A stretch of DNA of 64,000 nt from Litsea cubeba (Eukaryota > Streptophyta > Magnoliopsida > Laurales > Lauraceae), in assembly GCA_012931725.1 (NCBI GenBank), contig CM022946.1, positions 53,142,999-53,206,998 on the forward strand, written 5' to 3'. This document shows positions 46,737-56,456 of the stretch, in pieces (position 1 is the stretch's first letter; every line of letters starts with the position of its first letter). The position numbers and the translations under genes were made by a program. Below the pieces are notes generated by a model that saw nothing but the letters and a program-made list of their open reading frames with translations, was not told the origin of the DNA and made no database searches.

Positions 46737-47330
46737 CGGCGGCGAAAGCATCGGAGACACGAAATCTTCGATCAGAGCCGATGGATGGTCTCAAAATACA
46801 TCCAAAAGGCTCCACGTCAAGTTCCCAGTCAAACCGACAACGTTTGACCCTACATCAACCCTTGAACAGCTAAATCAAGCCTCTCGGCGGCGAGAACCAC
46901 CGAGGCCATCACTCATCAGATAGAGCACATGGACGGCTTCAAAATGCTTACAAAAGGCTACACGTCAAATTTCAGGTCATTTCGAGAACATTTGACCATA
47001 GTTTGACGCTCGGAAGCCAAATCAGGCCTCTCGGCGGCGAAGCTCACCGGGACCATGGTTTCCAAGACAAAGCCTATGGATTGTCTTAAAATGACTCCAA
47101 TAGGTTCCCTGTCAAATTTCAAGTCAATCGGACATCGGTTGACCGCACATCAAACCGTGACATCTTCGTCGCGACAAAAGCAAGTCTACTGGTGATAGGA
47201 CTCCAAACGGCTTCAAAATTCAAACAAAAGCCTATGGTTGGTCTTATTTATTGCTCAGCAGGCTTCACCCCAAATTTCAGGTCATTCCGACATCGTTGAC
47301 CCAGTTTCAGCTTCTGACGGAAAATCGGCA
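46737..47330 (+). repeat. Degenerate 147-bp tandem repeat inside the LTR
   Basis: CGGCGGCG words mark unit starts at 46737, 46885 and 47032 (spacings 148 and 147), with decayed units continuing to about 47330. Each unit also has a GGCTTCAAAAT-like, a CACGTCAAATTTCAGGTC-like and a CATCGTTTGACC-like part. The partner LTR has the same structure in reverse (about 58260-58880). Confidence 0.7.
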
Positions 47331-48255
47331 GCTCTACGCGACTAAGTCTTCGGCTTTCTCAGAAAATTGGAAACTTTGCAAAATAAAATGCAAGGATTCT
47401 CATAAGGTTTTCTACAGGGAAATCAGGCCAATAAATGATCAAAAATGTCAAAGAAAAATACAGAAGAAAAAAGAATTGAAAAACAGCAAAAACGGACATA
47501 AAACGGGACAAAAATGAGGGAAACCCCCCAAGGGTCGCAGACCCCTGCGACCCTGGCCCAGGGTTGCCGGCGACCCTAGGGCCCGGGATCGCCCGGTGGG
47601 CCCCGGAAACCCCGTTTTTCACCGTTTTTTCGTGATTCGAAGCGTCCGGCCTCTGGTATTTTCCAATATTCAAACTTTTTAGACACCAAATCCTCTGCCA
47701 TCCGTCAAAAACACGGGTTAATCATCAAGAGTATCGAAATCAACATTGATCGCCAACTGGTCAACCAAAAAAAAGTGTGCTTTCTACCCGATCGATCAAG
47801 AAATCGACAGGACAGATGGCACAGACCCGCTGTTGGCAACCAACACCTGAAGTTACATGGTCATCCGATGTCGATCTACATAAAGATCCATCGATGATCA
47901 TCGCCAGAAGAATCCCAAAAGACGCGGCACGGCCCGCGACTCTTCAACTGCTTGGCGACCACTTAATGCGATTAATTTGCTAGCTTTATTACAGTCATTA
48001 ATCCATTTCTTTGGACGGACCAATCAGAAGCAAGCATCCGGGAGTTACAAGTCAAGAGATTCATGGCATTTAACCCATGAAACTCCTCCCATCATGGCGA
48101 TTAAAGGCAATTAAATGCCCTCAATCTCCTCCGGCCAATCAGAAGCCAAGAAAAAGGAGTTACAAAATAAAGAATTCAATCTTGTAACTCCTCCCTTTAT
48201 GTAGCTTTATGACAATTAAGGCTCATAAACCCTCCTAAATGGTTACCTAAAAGCC

Positions 48256-48263
48256 TATAAATA
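48256..48263 (+). promoter_or_regulatory. TATA box of element 3 LTR
   Basis: CCTATAAATAGGAG. The partner LTR has the same box on the minus strand at 57344-57337. Confidence 0.7.
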
Positions 48264-48399
48264 GGAGAGCATTCCAAAGAAAAAAGAGATCGGAAAAACA
48301 AGACAGATCCCAGATCAGAAAAAAGCACAGAAATTTAGAGAAGGAAAGAGAGAAAACTCTGCGGAAGTTCTACACCGACCACCGCTACAAGGTGACAAA

Positions 48400-48431
48400 A
48401 GTCCCTTGGGGGGTATCCCCCCCCCAAGGTC
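48400..48431. other. G-run/C-run hairpin in LTR
   Basis: CCTTGGGGGG, a three-base loop TAT, then a run of C and AAGG form a near-perfect hairpin about 140 bp after the TATA box, so it should be in the transcript. The partner at about 57165-57195 has a longer G run. Confidence 0.7.
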
Positions 48432-48764
48432 CTTGCCTTCTCCTTCTGCCTCCAAATGGCTTAGACTTGGCTTTTCAGCCCGTCTACTTGGTTTTTTATT
48501 GGACATAGGACCTCCTTTTGGTCTTTGTCCTCTAAAAACCTGAGGTTATAGCCAAGCCAAGCGAATCAATAGCATCCTCTGTTCTCATCTGCATGGATGA
48601 TGGCGAAGTCCACATATGGCTTGCGACCGTCAATCTGAACGGGTCCCCCACAATCTCCTGAGAAGTTAGATCCTCCTTTTCTTGCTTTTCATTGTAGTTT
48701 GTATTTTTTTAAAAGAGACAAAAATCACAACTCTTGTCTTTCATTATTGATAAAGATTGTAAAT

Positions 48765-48830
48765 CGGCTATAAACGCCAAAATCGGCTATAAACGCCAAA
48801 AATCGGCTATAAATGCCAAAAAAATCGCCT
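48765..48830 (+). repeat. 18-20-bp tandem repeat with TATAAA
   Basis: Three AATCGGCTATAAACGCCAA-type units plus a partial one. The partner LTR (56735-56835, reversed) has about five. Confidence 0.9.
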
Positions 48831-49090
48831 TTCACGGGAAATCAAGAAAATGTCTCTTTTTTTAAATATATGTGCAATAGAAAACTTGAAAGAAGTTGAT
48901 TTCTTTTTTACTTGCGAAGGTTGATCTCCGGATCACCACTTGCAATTCCAAGTAAAAGTAGAAAATCTGGCACACCCACACAAAAGAAATGTTGATGCAC
49001 GCCTGTGCCCCCCGGTTACGAAAGGGTCGGACCCAACGGACTCCCACGTCCGCCGACCTCGGTAGAACCAGGCAGAAGCGCGGTCCATCA

Positions 49091-50910
49091 AGCTGGCTCC
49101 ACCCGGTGGGACCCGTTAATTTGAGAACACGATGCTAGAAATGAGATATTTGCATATCATATCTATTGCTCTATGCTTATACTTATTTTCTTGATTCCTT
49201 GGCTACTTTCGAATTGGTGGCCTATGTTGGATTCCGCATCTAAAAAAATGAGATGAGATTTTTTAGGAATTTCTAATTCTTTGAATTTATTTCCACTCTT
49301 TCTCTTTTCACCAAAAATCAAAAAACAAAAAATCAGATTTTTCATTTTGGATTCAAAATTGAGAAACCTTGATCATTTCCTATCGTTCATCGTGCTTGCA
49401 GAAATGTTGAGCCTATTCGACTAAGGTTTTGGGCCATCGTTTCTCTTCGATGAGTTCATTAAAGATCTAAAAATAAAAAATAAAAACTAAAAAATAAAAA
49501 AAAAATCAGATTTTCCAGTTTGAATTCAAAATTGAGAAACCTTGATCCTTTCCTATCGTTCATCGTGCTTGCAGAAATGTTGAGCCTGTTCGACTAAGGT
49601 TTTGGGCCATCGTTTCTCTTCGATGAGTTCATTAAAGATCTAAAAATAAAAAAAATAAAAAAACAAAAAATCATATTTTCTCATTTTGGACTCAAAATTT
49701 AGAAACCTTGATCCTTTCCTATCGTTCATCGTGCTTGCAGAAATGTTGAGCCTGTTCGACTAAGGTTTTGGGCCATCGTTTCTCTTCGATGAGTTCATTA
49801 AAAATCAAAATAATATATATATATATAAAAAAAACAAAAAAAAGACATAGACCACTAAGGTTAAATCAACTGCGTTCTTTGATCATGGTTGATTCAAGAA
49901 AAGCCTTGTCCAGAGTCTGGAGACAGCTTGACTGTTTTAGGCAAGGGTCCTCCAAACTGGTTCATTAAGTAATCTTACCCTTACCTGGGGGCAATTCTAT
50001 CAACCGAGATTTCATAAGACCGGGTTAGGAGGCCTATGTGTACTCTCTCGTCTTTTAAATAATTTTTTTTAAAAAAATAAAATTTTTAAAAATAAAAATT
50101 TTAAAATAAAAAATAAAAAATAAAAAAATTTTCAAAAAAAAATCTTAAAAAAAAAATTAAATAAATCAATAAAAATAAAAAAAATATTTTTAAAAAAAAA
50201 ATCTTCAAAAAAAAAAAATTTCTTCCTTCATTTTGGGTTTAGATTGGAGAAATCTTGGTCTTCTCCTTTCTGAGCACTGGCGCTCGCGGAAATCGCTGAG
50301 CCCGTGTTCAGATTGGAGTGCCTTTTGCTCTCTTTGATGAACCCGATATTGGCCTTTAAAAAAAAAGTCGTCATTTTTTGATTCAGATCCGAGAAATTAT
50401 GGTTTATTTCTTTCTGAGCACTGGCGCTCGCGGAAATCGTTGAGCCCGTGTTCAGATCGGAATACCATCTGCTCTCTTTGATGAATCCAATCTTGACCTT
50501 TCAAAACAGAGAATCTCATCTCATTGATGCGGTCTCCAAACATCGGTCTCCAAACATTTGTGTCTAGCAGTACTAGTCCGCCCTTTCAGGGTCTACTGTA
50601 TTTGCGATCGGCACATTTGTAACTCCAACTTTATATTCTTCTTACCTCGAGCAAGCTCTGCTTCTCGATAAGTCGAATTTAAGTTCACAATTGCTTCTAG
50701 CAAGCACTGGGATGCTCATTCTGGGCTTACCATACCTGCGGTCAGAACAACTGTACCCTCTATGACCTTTTGCCTTCTTCATATTGCTTGGGTCATCTCC
50801 CTCGAGCAATTTGAAGACAAAACCATAGAACTTCCCTTTTATGATCATTATATTCTTGTGATTACTAATGGATGTGGTCTTGTTTCAAAATTTTTTTGAA
50901 AAAACTAACA
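49091..50910 (+). repeat. Repeat-rich, AT-rich leader of element 3
   Basis: TGGCTCCACCCGGTGGGA begins three bases after the LTR end and may be the primer-binding site. Three tandem units of about 165-173 bp start near 49334, 49507 and 49672; each contains CCTATCGTTCATCGTGCTTG and GGTTTTGGGCCATCG. A/T-only low complexity occupies 50040-50215. Two units of about 150 bp sharing CTGAGCACTGGCGCTCGCGG cover 50216-50520. No coding region is supported before 50911. Confidence 0.75.
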
Positions 50911-51369
50911 ATGGCAGCATCGCTTACCATTACTTTCGATGAGAGCAAGCACCAACTCATGCTTCAACAGAAGCAAACCACGTGCACCTACAAGCGCCCC
51001 ATCAGCTGCGGAAGCGTCAACTCCCTCGGCAACTTGACTATTGTCTTTGGGACGCTGGGACCATTCCCACTTCCCGAAGAACAAACTGCTCATTCCAAGA
51101 AGCAGAAACTCGCCTCTCAACGTGTCACTACCGTGACACCAAAGGCGAGCACCAGAAGGCCCGAAGCCCGTGGCAGCCCCACGAAGCCTCGACCAACAAA
51201 TGACCAGGTCTATCCCAAGACTTGGTCCCCAAGACCTTCACCAAAACAGAGAAGGTCCCAAACATCTACCAAGCTAGCATTCCTGGCCCCACTCAAGGAG
51301 AACCAGTTCTACCCTCTTGCTTACATGAAAGAGGAGAGACCCATCTCCAGAGACCCATCTCCAACCTGA
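50911..51369 (+). CDS. Upstream ORF of element 3, unknown function
   Basis: ATG 50911 opens MAASLTITFDESKHQL; the frame is 152 codons to TGA 51367. The product is basic and rich in Pro, Lys and Thr in its second half, with no recognised domain. It sits between the leader and gag, the position where Ogre elements carry an extra ORF1, but I cannot show homology. A second basic ORF overlaps downstream in another frame (51550-51927), so this may be part of one frameshifted reading frame. Confidence 0.4.
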   Translation: MAASLTITFDESKHQLMLQQKQTTCTYKRPISCGSVNSLGNLTIVFGTLGPFPLPEEQTAHSKKQKLASQRVTTVTPKASTRRPEARGSPTKPRPTNDQVYPKTWSPRPSPKQRRSQTSTKLAFLAPLKENQFYPLAYMKEERPISRDPSPT

Positions 51370-51562
51370 CTCCCAAGTCAAACCATCATGAGCCGGCTTG
51401 TTCCTACAAGCCCAAAATCAGATCATGCATCACAAGGCCTCTGCAAGCACCTACTAAGGCCTATAAACCTACAGTTCGACCCTTCATCTCTATAGGGGCC
51501 GAACTCCAAAAATTTTAAAAGCTTCGCTGCAACAGTCGAAAGACTGGGTTTGCATCCTGTCC

Positions 51563-53437
51563 TTGCCCAGCTACAAAGAAGACAGGCTCAGCTGCTGCGC
51601 CCGAGGGAGCAGATCCTTCATCGTCAGAGCCCAGCCAAAGCCGACCGAAGCACAAATTGCTCGTCGTATATGCCGCCGCGCGTCGTATCGGCAAAAGAGA
51701 CTAGAGAAGCAAAGGACCCAGCCTCCTACACTTCAAGTCTCTCCCAAATGGGTCGGAAAAGAAAGACCCAACCAAGTTGCTGCCGTCCATATGGTTGGAA
51801 AAACCAGAAGACGCCAAAAGTCAGCAATAAAAATCCATGTCCGACGTCCGATGACCTACAGCGTCTACAGGACAAGAAGACATTCAGAAGAATCCCCCGC
51901 TCCTTCAAGCAAAGGACGGCAGAGTGATCCTTCCTCAAGCTCTTCATCAAAAATAATGAGCCCCAGCTCAGTCACCAGGACAGTTTCATCGTTCGAATCG
52001 CGAAGGATGAACGTCTTGGCTACAAATTCTGAGCCACCACCCCGCAATCCACCTCAAGATGATGCGATCACCCGCATCCAACAGTTGGAACAAGGCCAAC
52101 AGTGGATTGAAACTCTGATGGAAAACCTTCTCCTCGCCTTCCAAAATCAGGCGAACAATGAACCTCCTCCGAATCATCAAGACGATGAGGTAAATGGAGA
52201 AGAAAATGAGTCACGCGCCCTTACCAAAAAAGACGTAGACGGTATCCTTGCCAAAGCAAAAGAAGAGGATATACTCAAGGAGCATGGGATCAAGCCACCA
52301 TATCCCTTATGGATGGACTTGGTCACGTTCTCCACCAAATTCAAGCATCCTACTCTCTAAACATATACGGGGAAAGGATCAGCCAGACAGCACGTCATCC
52401 ACTTCAAGATCCTGACGGGAGCTATCGCGGATCAAGATGCACTCAAGATCCGACTCTTTGCAAATACCCTAAAAGGTACGGCCTTCGATTGATACTCCAC
52501 TCTGCCAGAGGACTCCATCCAAAACTGGGCCATGCTAGAGACACGCTTCCTGACCCACTTCAAAGGTGAGGATCATCCCGCTACTATGGCTCAGCTGTGC
52601 AGCCTAAAACAGGGGGAGAATGATTCAACATATGACTTCATTCACAAGTGGAAAGCAATGGCATACAAATGCTCTGATGTATTGCCACAAGCGTAGCTAG
52701 TCAACATTTGTCGAAACAACATGAGAGCTAGAATCCGCTCCATGATCATCGACAACAAATCAAAGAACCTGGGAGAACTCCTAGAAGCTTCCATGGAAGC
52801 TGAAACGGTGATTAAAGACCTCAACAGTCAGAAATCATCAAGAAAAGAGCCAGCCGCCATTGCAACCTCAAAAATAAAGGAAAAAGAGGTCCTCAATGTG
52901 CGGACCAAGTCAACTTCTCAGCCACCAAAGAAAGCTGAAAACAAAGCTGCTGGTAAGAGACCCGAAATCTCTGATGCCTTCAAAAAGCGAGTGGAAAAGA
53001 AATACCCGTTCGATGAAGATGTTGATGATGCCTTCAAAGAGCGAGTGGCAAACAGCAAGCTCACTTTGCCTGAACCCAAAAGACCGGGTGATGTTGGCAA
53101 AACCAACGATCCTCGGTACTGTCCATACCACCAGATGATCTCGCATCCTCTCAATCAATGTTTCGTTGTGAGAGAGAAAATAAACAAGATGTGGAAAAAT
53201 GGAGTAATCACCTTCGACAAAAACTATGGGTCTGCCTCCGTCAACATGGTGACATGTGGACAAACACCAAAATCACCGAAGAAGATCACTACTTCCTTCA
53301 AGGTGATAAACACAATCCAAGTGTCCGAAGAACTGGTTCCTTACCCGACACCAGACGGACAACCCATATGGGTACATCCCGATCTCCTGGAATTTGAAAA
53401 TTGGGAGGTCGTAAAAACAAAGCCTTCAGTTGAATAG
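51563..53437 (+). pseudogene. Element 3 gag, first copy, three or more stops
   Basis: In one frame: a likely gag start MNVLATNSEPP (52008), a coiled-coil-like ITRIQQLEQGQQW, LKEHGIKPPYPLWMDLV, then TAA 52358, and the capsid core KIRLFANTLKGTAFD-stop-YSTLPEDSIQNW. The TGA 52490 falls where the family has Trp. RFLTHFKGE and YDFIHKWKAMAYKC follow, then TAG 52694, RNNMRARIRSMI and the knuckle CPYHQMISHPLNQC (CX2HX4HX4C, about 53120). The order matches plant gypsy gag. The frame before 52008 is open but has no known motif. Confidence 0.8.
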
Positions 53438-55102
53438 CGAAGGCAGGCTAGGAAACATCTCCTCAAGCTCAAACGGCAAGAGAAGACCCAGCCAAAATAA
53501 GAAGTCCAAGAAAAGGCAGAGGCTTCCTCTACTGCTTCACTGGAGGCAACAAAAACGTCCCTTCCAGAGACTTCAAAGGGGGTAAGAAAATTCACTCTCA
53601 GTGATTTCATACCACCTCAATTCAAAGAAAAAGCCACGCAGGGGGCATCATACTCTTGCAACTCGGTAGTTGGATTCTCCATTGATGGATATGAGTCCAG
53701 CGACACCGATGATGGATTCGAATCCAACTACACCGATAAGTGGGAGGAATCCCTTGAAACAGGAGAATATCTCTCCGATGAAGAATGGGTTCCTGAGACT
53801 CATCTTATGCTAGTAACCTGGTATAACCCCTTACAGCCACAAGGATCCTGGTCTGATGATGAAGAACACCAAGAGGTTATACAAGAAAATGTACTGCCAC
53901 AAGCGTCGCTAGTCGACATCTGCCGAAACAACATGAGAGCTAGAATCCGCTCCATGATCATCGGCAACAAATCAAAAAACCTGGGAGAACTCCTAGAAGC
54001 TTCTATGGAAGCTGAACGGTGATTAAAGACCTCAACAGTCAGAAATCATCAAGAAAAGAACCAACCGCCATTGCAACCTCAAAATCAAAGAAAAAAGAGG
54101 TCCTCAATGTGCAGACCAAGTAAGCTCCTCAGCCACCAAAGAAAACTGAAAACAAAGCTGCTGGTAAGAGACCTGAACTCTCAGATGCCTTCAAAGAACG
54201 AATAGAGAAAAAATACCCGTTTGATGAAGATGTTGATGAAATCTTCGGGGCTCTTGTGGCAAACGGCAAGCTCACCTTGCCTGAACCAAAAAGACCGGGT
54301 GATGTTGGCAAAACCAACGATCCTCGGTACTGTCCGTACCACCAGATGATCTCGCATCCTCTCAATCAATGCTTCGTTGTGAGGGAGAAAATAAACGAGA
54401 TGTGGAAAAACGGAGTCATCACCTTTGACAAAAATTATGGGTCTGCCTCCGTCAACATGGTGACATGTGGACAAACATCAAAATCACCGAAGAAGAAGAT
54501 CACTACTTCCTGTAAGGTGATAAACTCAATCCAAGCGTCTGAGGAGCTGGTTCCTTACTCGACACCACACGGACAACCCATATGGGTACATCCCGATCTC
54601 CTGGAAGATGAAAATTGGGAGGTCGTGAAAACAAAGCCTACAGCACAACAGCGAAGGTAGGCTAGGAAATATCTCCTCAAGCTCAAATGGCAAGAGAAGA
54701 CCCAGCCAAAACAAGAAGTCAAAGAAAAGGCAGAGGCTTCCTCTACCGCTTCACTGGAGGCAACAAAAACATCCCTTCTAGAGACTTCAAAAGGGGTGAG
54801 AAAATTCACTCTCAGTGATTTCATGCCACCTCAATTCAAAGAAGCCACGCAGGAGGTATCATACTCTTGCAATTCGGTAGTTGGATTCTCCATTGATGGA
54901 TACGAGTCCAGCGACACCGATGATGGATTCGAATCCAACTACACAGACGAGTGGGAGGAGTCCCTTGAAACAGGAGAATATCTCTCCGATGAAGAATGGG
55001 TTCCTGAGACTCATCTTATGCCAGTAATCTAGTATAACCCCCTACAGCCACAAGGATCCTGGTCTGATGATCAAGAAAACCAAGAGGCTGTACAAGAAAA
55101 TG
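52680..55102 (+). repeat. 1.2-kb direct tandem duplication within gag
   Basis: Copy 1 is 52680-53891 and copy 2 is 53892-55102 (offset 1212). Both cover the gag C-terminal part, the knuckle and the acidic linker. The junctions share only ATGT. The copies differ by scattered substitutions and small indels. Copy 2 reads GCGTCGCTA where copy 1 has a TAG stop, so copy 1 mutated after duplication at that site. Confidence 0.9.
53934..54660 (+). pseudogene. Duplicated gag C-terminal copy
   Basis: Repeats RNNMRARIRSMI, the basic linker and a second CX2HX4HX4C knuckle (about 54332). A one-base loss after GCTGAA near 54017 shifts the frame relative to copy 1; the frame recovers downstream and ends with a TAG near 54658. 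Confidence 0.75.
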
Positions 55103-56456
55103 CTGGTGAACCAGCACCCCTCATTGCTCCAGTGGAAATCAACAATGTTGAGCCACAAAGAGTTGATGAAGAAGAAGATTTGGCTCCCATGCTTGATCTT
55201 GAAGAATATGCAAGGATTTTGCAGCATCTCGCTCTAGAACAAGAGCAAGACCACGTCAACGAGCCTCCTCACAATTCAGAGCCTGAAGTCCCTGAAGACC
55301 ATCATGTACATCCTCCCTTAACTCCTGAAAATCGTCAAAATTACTGGATAGACGATCCTCTTACATCCGAGGATGAGTCTTACTCCGATCGGGCAACGTC
55401 TCCTGTTAGAGCTTCATGTAATGTGATAATTCGGGATTATAGCTCTTCCGAAGCATCGTCTGATGAGAGCACTTACACTCCGGCGACGCCTAGCAATGCA
55501 TCTTCTGGAGCCACCTCATCTCACGTGACTTTCACTAAGATGACACCCTTTCAGGTTTCTTCTCCTGAGACTGTGACTTCGAAGTTCACACCCTTCCTGA
55601 CTGAAGAATTCCCAGCTATTGATGCTTGGGACGATGAATTGGTCAACGAAGAAGAAAGGTTGCTGGATGCTGTTCAGGACTTGTTCCCGAAAAATGCTCC
55701 TTGCAACACAATCACTGAGGATGGCAACTCCGCTGCTGATACATCCTCAGCAAATGAAAAACGACAGCCTCTTGATCCTGAAGACAATCTTTCAAACGAA
55801 GACCCTTCTCAAGAAGCTCTCGAAGTTGGTAGAGGAACCCGCTCTGGCCGGGACTACCACAAAAATTACAACCAATCTTCCTTTACATATGTAAATCCTT
55901 CGGGAAAAGATGTTGTAAGCGCCCCTAGTGGCAACAATGATGAACATGCAGGCCCTAAGGAGGCTTTCAAGTATGACTTGATTGAACACTTCAAGCACAT
56001 ACCTGCACGTCTGCACATCCTAGATTTGTTGCGAATGTCTCCGGACACTCGTGATAATCTCATCTCAGAATTACAAAAGGATGTCGACAAACATGCCCCG
56101 CAAGTCCTCCAAATTGAAATGGATTACCGGGTCAAAAACTCAGAAGCTTCCTCAAAGGGATAAAAGAAGAAAACTGAGGGATCATGCATTGAATGCCTCT
56201 CCGTTAAAAAAGTAGCCAGTGCAACCATCGCCTTCACAAAGGATGACCTCCTACTTGGCGAAACCAAGCACAACCGACCCCTGTACTTCACAGGGTACAT
56301 CAAGGAAATGTCTATGCACAGAGTTCAGATCGACCCAGGTTCTGCACTCAACCTCATCTCCACATCGGCTCTCGAAGAGTTGGGCATCCCACCCAGCAAG
56401 CTGAGCCACACATCTGTATCTATCTTTGGATACGATGGGAGTACTCAAAGGCCTAT
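54796..56456 (+). pseudogene. Element 3 acidic linker and protease, cut by element 4
   Basis: An acidic, Ser/Glu/Asp-rich region (55132-56160, 343 codons open) leads into RGTRSGRDYHKNYNQ. After TAA 56161 the same frame continues with HNRPLYFTGYI and the protease active site VQIDPGSALNLIS (Asp codon about 56332), then VSIFGYDGSTQRPI, where element 4 interrupts. The order linker, HNRPLYxTG, DPGSA is typical of plant gypsy gag-pro. RT and integrase are not in the window. Confidence 0.8.

Larger units (their letters stand above)
46508..49090 (+). repeat. Element 3 5' LTR (about 2.58 kb)
   Basis: Matches the reverse complement of 56457-59093. The first two bases read AG instead of the TG seen in element 4's LTR (TGTTGACACC), so the start is mutated or off by two. 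It ends GGTCCATCA. It contains a 147-bp degenerate repeat, a GC-rich CGACCCTGG stretch (47520-47620), a TATA box (48256), a G/C hairpin (48400-48430) and short AATCGGCTATAAACGCC repeats (48765-48830). Confidence 0.85.
46508..56456 (+). mobile_element. Element 3: Ty3/gypsy element with 5' LTR, leader, gag, protease (truncated)
   Basis: The 5' LTR (46508-49090) enters Tat2 integrase. A repeat-rich leader, an upstream ORF, gag with an internal 1.2-kb duplication, and the start of protease follow on the + strand. Protease is cut at 56456 by element 4, and the remaining part must lie beyond element 4, outside the window. The gag knuckle again has CX2HX4HX4C form. Tat/Ogre-related placement is likely but pol is not available here. 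Confidence 0.8.

Noticed and set aside
48256..48830. Telomere-like or tRNA-derived repeats in the LTR
   Set aside because: Units do not match TTTAGGG, and no A and B box promoter pair is present.
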